Below are positions 56,546 through 64,000 of a DNA stretch of 64,000 nucleotides, one piece after another. The position numbers and the translations under genes are program-made. Under the pieces are notes generated by a model that saw only the letters and a program-made list of their open reading frames with translations, did no database searches and was not told where the DNA came from. Each line of letters opens with the position of its first letter. Position 1 is the stretch's first letter. The DNA is from Agrypnia vestita. Taxonomy: Eukaryota > Arthropoda > Insecta > Trichoptera > Phryganeidae. The DNA is taken from NCBI GenBank assembly GCA_016648135.1, contig JADDOH010023694.1, positions 1 to 64,000 of the forward strand, given 5' to 3'.

Positions 56546-56559
56546 AAGTGAAACATATA

Positions 56560-57330
56560 TGGATAATTTTGAAAAAATTCTTTTTGAATCGAATAATAAT
56601 CTCCTAAAAATGTATCGCAATATGTCCGTTACGTTGATGATATTCTGTGTGTATGTACAGGTAGCGTGAGACAACTTAATAAGTGTGTTCTTAAGTTTTT
56701 TAAACTCAATTAACAAAATCTACAATGTACACTTGAAATTGTAAAAGATAATGTATTAAATTTCTTAGACCTAAGCTTATCCATTGTTAATAACCATTTT
56801 AAATTTAATTTCTATAGAAAACCTTAATGTACGAATACTCTTATCTATGCCTCTTCTGCTCATCCATATTCACATAAAACGTAATTATTTAAATCAATGA
56901 TCCATAGGAGTTTAAGTATTCCACTAGATAAAACGTCATATAAAAATTAAATCAATATAATCAAACAATTAGCTTACAATAATGGATATAATACGAATAT
57001 TATTGATAGCATAGTTAAAAAGCAAAAGAAATTGTCATTAACTAAAAAAAATCTTATATGCACCTGGCTTAATCAAATCCATAGAACCTTGGAGGAAATT
57101 AATTTATATAGGGAATATTTCAAATAAAATAAGCGATCTCACAAAAAAAACAATTTTAAAACTGCTTTCTATACAAATTCTAATTTAAATAAATTGCTCT
57201 TCAATTGTAAAGATAAGCAGGATTGGGTGGATAAGAGTGGCATCTATAACATAACATGTACCTAATGATTGTGATGCTATGTACCTGTACCGGACAATGT
57301 GGTAGAGATATAGGCACAAGAATAAAGGTA
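56560..57330. other. Unassigned DNA, possible Penelope-like coding debris
   Basis: Plus-strand frames hold short blocks that look like parts of a retroelement ORF (for example a D-W-V-D-K-S-G-I-Y-N-I-T-C-like string near 57218-57262, resembling the start of a GIY-YIG domain), but stops are frequent. Confidence 0.35.
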
Positions 57331-57331
57331 T

Positions 57332-59755
57332 AGATACACATGCTTATTTAGTGGCATGCTAATGAGCATGCCACTAATAAGCATGCCCTAACAACTGTAC
57401 ACACTTGCTCATTACTGGCATGCTTATTAGTGGCATGCTCATAAATAAGCATGCCCAAACCTAACAATCAAATATACATGCTCATTAGTGGCATGCTCTT
57501 GTCATAGAATAGAGACGCTCCCGTTCAAAATGGAAAATTTGCAAACTGAAATAGAAAATTCAAGTGAGTCAATAAATCAAAAAAGTTCCCGAGTTTCCAT
57601 CCGCACATTTTTTATTTTAGTTTTTATAATTTTTATTGTAAGATTTGAATCATTCATGCCTATTAATAAAGTTTCTGTATCGGACAGGTAGAATTATGAC
57701 GACGTGATGATGATGATGATGACCCATCTGAAGTCGTGAATGTTGGCCCTTAGTCGGGCCCAGGTCCGTTGTATGGGCGAATGCCGTACGTGGGGACCCA
57801 CCGCGCCTCCAGGCGGATAGTCGCGGGCAGCGAGCCGGCGCTGCGATCCTAGCTGAGAGGATACTGCACCGACGCGATGTGTTGACATCTCCGACGGAGG
57901 GCGTTGGAAAAGTTCCACGAAGAAATTTCATTTTTTGGTCTTATCTTATAAAGTGTTTGAAATATTTGAAATGCTTAAGAAAATGAAATATTTAAGTTTG
58001 ATGAAATATTTAATGAAATATCTTAAGAATGAAATATTTAAGAATTAGATAAGACATTTGTAAATGTAATATTGAATAAAATTGATGTTTCGTGGTCTTG
58101 ATATACAGGGAAAGCTCGCGCGATGGGAATAAAATCATTTTTAAATCGCGCGGAGCGCCGCGGACCATCATAGAATGGCCGCTATTTTGATGGAATTAAT
58201 GTAAATGTCCTGCCTCGAAGAGGCGAGGAAGTAAAAATACATAAGTATTTTAAATGTGCCAAATGAGTCCTTTATGCGATGTTGTAAAGTAGAAATTAAA
58301 ATGAAAAATGTTTATAAGAGAGTAAAATATCTTGGGCAGGCTCTGGTAAACTCGTCGACCGCGCCGCCTGTTCTCAGGCCGCGCGGGCCAATGGAAAAAA
58401 CCCGGCGCCGCGATGTCGGGCCGGACGGCTGGAGTAGGGCCGCCAGCGTATATTTTTGAACTCTGATTACGGACGTTACAGACGTCCTAGCGAGCTGAAA
58501 CATTTTTTATTGTGTTCCTCATGTGAACATCTATGGGAGTGATATGTTTTTGCGTGTCTGTAAGTGCGCTAGCGCGCTTTATTTGTGGTGACATACTTTG
58601 TCTGCCTATTACGCAATTAATATCTATCCTACATACTTGAAAATATCACCAAAGGATGCGCTTGGTTGAGATCTATCTAATAGTATAACTTAGAATCTCG
58701 TAAAATCATGTTTACTATTTTTAACCGAATTAAATGTAAATTAATTCTTGAAAATGCCGCGGTAAATCGGCATATTTTGTTGAATAACTAGGTAAATTCA
58801 CTCTTGCGGTTCCAGTAAACGACATCATCCTATGGGCAAGACATAGATTGGTATAGATGATGTGTTAAAATCCCCGGGGGGGTGGCGTTTAATTTGCTAT
58901 CGATTAAAATATTCAATTTTAATCGGCGAATCGGCATCGGGGGCCGTCTGTTTTGCGCTCGGAGCGCCCGGTGAGTCGAGCGCGCTGATTGGTCGGCGGC
59001 GCTAGTCAGGGGGAAGCTTTCCGGACTGTATAAATACTGCGCCGGGCGGGCGAGTGCCTCATTCTGCTGGGAGCCTCTGCCGAGTACGCCTACTGGAACA
59101 TTTTATTCTGACTTTTACTTCACACCCTGCTTGACCCCTGCTTTTCTTCTTTGGATTTGGACTCTGGATTTTCTACTGACTTCTGCATTTGGACTTGGCT
59201 ACGATTTTGGATTTATTGGACTTGTTTTACCACCTGAGGCGACGACTTGGCACGGATTCTGGACTTTGAAGAATTTTCTGCGCTCTGCACTCCCGGCCTG
59301 CGAGTACATCGGCGGCTTCGGAAGCGAACTCAGCGGACCGCACCTGCTATTATTGTTTCCGTGGGGAACAGTTTCATAAACATTATTTCTCACTATATTA
59401 TTTTTACACAACGGTGACCGAGTATTCCACAGACATTCCTGATTCCTATAATAAGTCACGAAAAGTAGTGTTTTATCATCCCAACGCGTCATATTTGTTT
59501 CATCTGTCGCGGACTGAGAGAAAAAAAAAGATGATCGCATTGATAATACTAGCCGCGAAGCCCGCGAATAACATAAGCATGCTCATAATAAGCAAGCCTG
59601 TTCACACATGCTCCAAAGATACCCCTTCTCTATGGTGAATGTTAGTGGCATGCTCATTACTAGCAATGTGCGTACACACATGCCACTAATAAGCAAGGCC
59701 TAAAGAAGGTCGATACTGCGCATGCTCACGTGCCACTATATAAGCATGTGTATCT
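57332..59755. mobile_element. 2.4-kb TIR element with GCATGC-rich ends and a CpG-rich core
   Basis: Left AGATACACATGCTTATTTAG followed by TGGCATG is inverted at the right end (complement of GTGCCACTATATAAGCATGT then GTATCT). Both ends hold clusters of TAGTGGCATGCTCATTA-like subrepeats (57350-57500 and 59560-59740) in both orientations. Between them lies unusually GC- and CpG-rich DNA (57740-57900, 58120-58470, 58900-59350). There is no transposase and no clear target duplication. Confidence 0.6.
58987..59064 (+). promoter_or_regulatory. Core promoter with CCAAT-, TATA- and Inr-like boxes
   Basis: GATTGG (58987-58992, reverse CCAAT), TATAAATA (59029-59036) and TCATTC (59059-59064), which fits the arthropod initiator TCAKTY with the A 32 bp after the start of TATA. 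The order and spacing are those of a working pol II promoter. No ATG-started ORF of note follows; the leader runs to ACAACGGTGACC near 59411, which might be an LTR edge plus primer-binding site. It may therefore be a retroelement LTR promoter. Confidence 0.5.
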
Positions 59756-59805
59756 GAAGCTTTAAGCTACCCTTTCTGGCTGAGCGATGAAGATGCAATG
59801 GCTGA

Positions 59806-59949
59806 GGCCCGGTTGTTTCAAATTCGATCAAAGTAAGCGTAGAGTTTACACTGAAATTTTACGTTCTCCACCAATCAGACGATCCGTTTTCGTAAAAATC
59901 TATGCTTTTATCGACCGCTTACTTTGATCGAACTTGAAACAACCGGGCC
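59806..59949. mobile_element. Harbinger-like MITE
   Basis: 144 bp with inverted ends GGCCCGGTTGTTTCAA and onward through TTCGATCAAAGTAAGCG, flanked by TGA on both sides (59803-59805 and 59950-59952). A three-base target duplication and GGCC-type ends fit PIF/Harbinger. It has no coding capacity. Confidence 0.8.
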
Positions 59950-59974
59950 TGAGTCTAGCAGTCTAGTGATGGGT

Positions 59975-60560
59975 CTGCTCTGTACTCACTACTACAATGT
60001 AGTACTACATTACATTGAAGTGTACACTTCACACCATTTGAAGTGTAGTGCACACTACAAACTACACACACTTCAAAGTTATTGAAAGTACATACTTCAA
60101 ATAGTACAATTCATTTTAAATCGAACACTACAAAGTTCACACACTTCAAAGTTATCGAAACAACCCTCCCCCCATAGTATGAAAAATTCTGGGATCGAAT
60201 GAAGAAATCTCTGGAAATTGAAAGAACCGCCCCCTCCCCATGGTTTGAAAAATTTTGGGACCGAATGAAGAAATCTTTGGAAACTGAAACAACCCCCCCC
60301 CCCTCCCTCCTTTTTTTGAAAATTTTCTATTAGCACACTTTTCAAGAAGCATTTCTTGTAAATCATTACAATTTTGTAGTATTACAATTAGTTCACTTCA
60401 TTACTACTACAATTTTGTAGTACTGAAATAGTTCGCTTCATTAATACTACAATTAGTTCACTTCATGTAGTTTTTACTACAAATGTGGTGTACACTTTGT
60501 AGTCTTCAAACTGGTGAACGTGTGTGTGTTGTAGTCTTTATTTTGAAATGTAGTTTTTCC
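59975..60560. mobile_element. TACTACA/TGTAGTA-rich foldback element
   Basis: Both ends (59990-60135 and 60365-60545) are built from TACTACA, CACTTCA and their complements, largely inverted to each other. The left edge CTAGTGATGGGTC resembles a hAT-type terminus, but no 8-bp duplication could be fixed. Confidence 0.5.
60161..60305. repeat. Two tandem units of about 67 bp with C-rich tracts
   Basis: AACAACCCTCCCCCCATAGT then GAAAAATT-TGGGA-CGAATGAAGAAATCT-TGGAAA occurs twice, followed by a third start, AACAACCCCCCCCCC. It forms the core of the TACTACA-rich foldback. Confidence 0.7.
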
Positions 60561-60569
60561 CTTCGCTAA

Positions 60570-61085
60570 CAATTGCGCTAATCGCTAATCAAGCACATCA
60601 CAGATCGGTACATCGCACATCGTATCCCCATAGAGCCCATACACATTGCGGTACACCGCAGGAATCTTCAGATGAAAATATGGCATCGTTGCGATGACAG
60701 GGTTTTCACTATATTTGAAATACGGTAATAAAAAGCAAAGAAAAAAACGTGGAAAATGTTAAAAGGAGTAGTTGTTGAAAAAATAGTCATATCCAATAAT
60801 AATAATTTCGATTTCCACCCGTGCGTGCGTAATATCTTAGAATTTAAAACAATTTAATTCCATTTTCAAAATGAGTATGATTTCAAAATTGTTATTAAAT
60901 AACATGAAAAACATTGACTTTATGATTTTTTAATGAAAAAAACTCTAAATGAGATTTTTTTTTAATATTTCAGTCATATGAAAAATAGTAAAAAATCATA
61001 AAAAAATTACTATATCGCATTTGTCATTGATATTAATCATCAATCAAAATACATATTCTCTACGTAAAAATGTCTGTCACCAAAG
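60570..61085. other. AT-rich DNA, nothing assignable
   Basis: No supported feature. Confidence 0.45.
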
Positions 61086-61091
61086 CTACAG

Positions 61092-61228
61092 CAGCCGGCA
61101 AACATCTTGAAATTTTACGGCGTAGTGGGGGAAAAGCTTTCGCATGTACCATTCCACCAAAGAGATCCAAATTTTGTCTTCTGCGCATTCCCCCACTACG
61201 CCAAAAAATTTCAAGAAGTTTGCCGGCA
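61092..61228. repeat. Foldback of about 137 bp
   Basis: GCCGGCAAACATCTTGAAAT then TTTACGGCGTAGTGGGGGAA on the left is inverted on the right (TTCCCCCACTACGCCAAAAA then AATTTCAAGAAGTTTGCCGGC). It has a short loop and no ORF. Confidence 0.7.
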
Positions 61229-61294
61229 ACTTTACCAGATTATGGCCGAAATATATGATAAAAGTACCTCATTTTTGACCGGATATAACTTAGT

Positions 61295-61545
61295 TATGCG
61301 CATGAATAAATCAGTTTACTTAAAACCGCTTGCAATGCTTACTCCCTTATTTCAGAAAAATGATACTATAACAACTTTAAGATATACAGCAACTTTAAGA
61401 TTTCTTGCAATATGGAGGCCATACGAATGCCTTAAATATTCTCTAGTATAATATCACCTCAAGCTCTCGGTAACATTGTTCCAGAGTCATGTGATGCCTT
61501 GTTTAAAGTTCTGCGAAAAGATTAGCTGCAGGTACCTATTAAAAC
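61295..61545 (+). pseudogene. HARBI1-like nuclease remnant
   Basis: Peptide blocks Y-L-K-P-L-A-M-L-T-P-L, T-L-R-F-L-A-I-W-R-P-Y-E-C-L-K-Y and, after a stop and frame change, I-S-P-Q-A-L-G-N-I-V-P-E-S-C-D-A-L follow the N-terminal part of PIF/Harbinger nucleases (R-F-L-A-T-G, P-E-T-C-x-A-L). The catalytic DDE part is absent. Confidence 0.6.
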
Positions 61546-61549
61546 AGTT

Positions 61550-62990
61550 TTGTTTAATGAGCGCGGGGCCGCGTCGCACCTGTCGTGCGACAGACAATGA
61601 CAGGGGCCAGAGTGCCGCGTCGGATATGTGCGATAGGCACAAAATTAATTATTTCTCGACGGCCGCGTATCGAATTTGAAAAACGTGATTTTTTCCCGAT
61701 AGAGAAATCCCGTGGTGACCTGTCGTTCCATTTTCAACTCAAAAACATCACGGATTATATTTTAAATTAACAATCAAAACAGAAGTTTTTCTGCCGTCAA
61801 AATCGTATAGAATAGTTGTAGGTGGCGCCCCGATCGCGTGTTGCGCAATCGAAATTCAAATATTCATTCAAGGTCACGCACAAAGTGCGCGGGAAATACA
61901 ATTTATTTTTTTCGATTTTCGATTTATTTGTACACGTATACACAAATATATACGATATGTTTTGCGATATTTGTCAGATTTTGTTGGTTTATGATTCAAT
62001 TGAATACTAACAGTGATTTATTAACAAAAATATACGCAATTTTGTCGCGTTTATTTGAAATATGTGTGTGTGTGAAAGTGTATCATATTTATGTGTTATG
62101 TGTGCAATGTACCGTCGTGTGCCGTGCCGTGCAACAAAATATACCACACAGAAGAAGATTATTAGGTAGGCATCAAATAATAATAGTCGCGTTGTCTCTA
62201 ATAAACGAATAAAAATAAATTATTATTTGTCGTATAATGTTGCGCTGGCAACAGTATCGGAATTGAAAAAAAGTTTTCTTTTTACTTAAACGATAAAAAA
62301 AATCATTGCATTACGACAATTACGATAAAATAATATGAATGTGTGTGTGTTTTTTTTAAATATACGCATGTTTTCATGGTTTTTTCGTAAAAAGATAAAT
62401 CACAAAAAATTCAGAAAATCTTTGGCCTTGGTGATTTACTTCTATCTAAATAAAAGTTGCTGTATTGATCAACTTTTTGCAAAAAATAAGTCAGAAATAT
62501 TGAAAAAAAATGCAAACTTTGATACTGCATATCTCCATAACTATTGATATTAGACCATGGTTGCTTCAACATTTTAGACTCCTAACATAGGCAGGAATCT
62601 AACGGCCAAATTTCTGCTGCTAGCTCTGGTACACTCTGTGTATTAAAGAAAATATTAACAATTAATTTATATGAATAATTTTTATAACTATATTCTTATT
62701 GGCATCAGGCTCCAATTCATTTAGTTTTTTCAGCAGTTTTGAGTCGATCGTGGTATTTTTTACGCGCTAAAGATACGATTCCAATTTATATCGATTACTT
62801 TACAACGCTTACGACTTTTTATTTAATAACATTGAACGCAACATGACCTCTCCCTGTCACAGCTGCAGTACAGCTGAGAGCGCCACACATGCACAGATTT
62901 GTCCGCCGCATAGACAAAAATAATCGAATTTCAATTCTTCCGCGGTCACCTGTACAGTAGGCTGTCCCGATAAAGTTTTTTTTTTGGCTT
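61550..62990. other. Unassigned DNA with some CpG-rich patches
   Basis: No confirmed gene. CpG-rich patches at 61560-61630 and 61815-61890; a possible splice donor ATTATTAG/GTAGGC near 62166. Confidence 0.4.
61818..61830 (+). promoter_or_regulatory. Match to the insect CTCF core motif
   Basis: GTAGGTGGCGCC contains the AGGTGGCGC core (61820-61828) known for Drosophila CTCF. The match is by sequence only; a nine-base match can occur by chance. Confidence 0.35.
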
Positions 62991-62997
62991 ACTTTAA

Positions 62998-63893
62998 GGG
63001 GGGGTAAGGTTTTTAACTTTTTTTGCATTTTATTTTTAATTTTTAATGAATGTAAAACATCGCAATAATATTGTGTAAAAATTTCAAGTCAATCGGAGCA
63101 AAATTGACGAAATTATGAACATTTGAGCGATGCTCAGACTGATTTTCTATATCTGCTCGGGCAGCTAAGAGACGCGCTCACCTGAGGACTACCGGACGTG
63201 CTATTGTATTGGAAGAGTTTTGCGTAAAGAAGGACAAAAAGATGCTGATGACGAAAGCTCTTTGCTGTGTGAACATGACATTGACGATTATGTGTAAGTA
63301 TAAAATAAGTGTCGAGTTTTATTTTGAATTTTAGTGTGTAAAACTTTAAAGCGTTTCCCCCGTATTTCACGTTTTCAAAGTCGGTGTCCCTCATAATTTC
63401 AAAACTACTGCACCGATCCTTTTAAAATTTTGAAAACTATTTCTGTACATAATTTACAAGGTAACGATGGAGACTTTTTTTCAAATTTGTTAATTATTTT
63501 TATTTTTTAATAACAAATTAGCCGATTTTTTTCGCAAAAAATCGCGTTTTTCCCTTCAAAGTGTTCCAAAAAAATGAAAAATTAAAATTAAAAAGAAAAA
63601 ACCAGCGTTACCTGAGAAAAACAATTATCTAACAAATGAACTTTGATTTTTTGATTTCAGATGATCCAGCACCAAGTTATGAGGGACACCGCAATTCTAC
63701 TTTTTTCCGAGACACGTCCGAATAATTGCTGCCATTGCCGTATTTTTTAATATTTCTTCGTGAAAACTTTACACAACATTTTTCAAATGTCATCCTTTAA
63801 TGTATAATTAGTTTTAATAAAGAGATTTTAACTGTGTCGTCACAAAAAATTCACAAAAACATGCCTTTTTTGTACGAATTAACCTTACCCCCC
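62998..63893. mobile_element. TTAA-flanked TIR element with internal inverted repeat
   Basis: GGGGGGGTAAGGTT at the left is inverted at the right (AACCTTACCCCCC), each next to TTAA (62994-62997 and 63894-63897). Inside, CGGTGTCCCTCATAA near 63380 is inverted near 63680. No transposase. A TTAA target could fit piggyBac, or TWA-type Harbinger if the terminal bases belong to the element. Confidence 0.55.
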
Positions 63894-63897
63894 TTAA

Positions 63898-64000
63898 CAC
63901 AAGACCTCTCAAAACTTGCATAATTAAGCGTAGATTACCAAAATAATTTTAAAAATAAAATAAAACTATATCTTTAGGGTTCTACCATTCTTCAAAGTTT
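63898..64000. other. Window end, nothing assignable
   Basis: About 100 bp without a recognisable feature. Confidence 0.4.

Noticed and set aside
57690..57935. Ribosomal DNA or conserved exon in the CpG-rich block
   Set aside because: No rRNA core sequence is recognisable, and the minus-strand ORFs (including a His run from a GAT microsatellite) look like chance.
59131..59379. Hydrophobic 82-codon ORF after the TATA promoter
   Set aside because: It starts with TTG, not ATG, and its composition reflects local GC- and T-rich sequence. There is no homology or conserved motif.

Overview
This is AT-rich nuclear DNA from an arthropod, most likely an insect. Introns are spliced with GT/AG sites, genes are sparse, and remnants of many transposon families of the kinds common in insects fill most of the space. 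There are no operons, rRNA genes, canonical tRNA genes or CRISPR arrays. The species cannot be named from the sequence.

Two host genes are well supported. (1) A complete eight-exon gene on the minus strand (30004-41046) encodes a 476-residue CCDC112-like coiled-coil protein. Splice phases agree at every junction and the spliced length is 477 codons including the stop. Its introns carry a DD82E-type Tc1/mariner-superfamily element, a palindromic hammerhead-like repeat, a mariner relic and other repeats. (2) An intronless 446-codon minus-strand gene (53541-54881) encodes an RNF4-type protein with many SUMO-interaction-like motifs and a C-terminal C3HC4 RING. Weaker host candidates are an unidentified terminal exon with a 3' UTR (about 23.71-24.61 kb), possible exon or promoter sequence at 17.6-17.95 and 21.24-21.53 kb, and a small split ORF divergent from the RNF4-like gene (55184-55462).

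Layout. 0-22 kb: mostly unassigned AT-rich DNA with LINE tails, diverged dispersed repeats and the first palindromic hammerhead repeats. 22.1-23.4 kb: a nearly intact mariner that lacks its start codon. 25.0-28.2 kb: a TTAA-flanked element into which a short LTR retrotransposon inserted; its single ORF joins a Gag-like coiled coil to a piece of a host Hsp70. 28.4-29.9 kb: an antisense LINE relic, then a 5'-truncated Penelope-like element with a GIY-YIG endonuclease. 30-41 kb: the CCDC112-like gene. 41.3-47.2 kb: a pile-up of LINE relics, a degenerate protein-coding element, a Jockey-like LINE split by a second mariner, and a deleted DUF4817-type element. 48-52.7 kb: another hammerhead foldback, a 1.4-kb TIR element and a hAT-like element. 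55.5-64 kb: a LINE/SINE composite, Harbinger-like MITEs, a 2.4-kb TIR element carrying a CpG-rich core promoter, foldbacks, a HARBI1-like relic and a TTAA-flanked TIR element.

The most unusual signals are a family of short palindromic repeats whose arms contain hammerhead-ribozyme cores, the Hsp70 fragment captured by an LTR element with an open ORF, and the DD82E-type transposon whose end lies six bases from a host splice donor.
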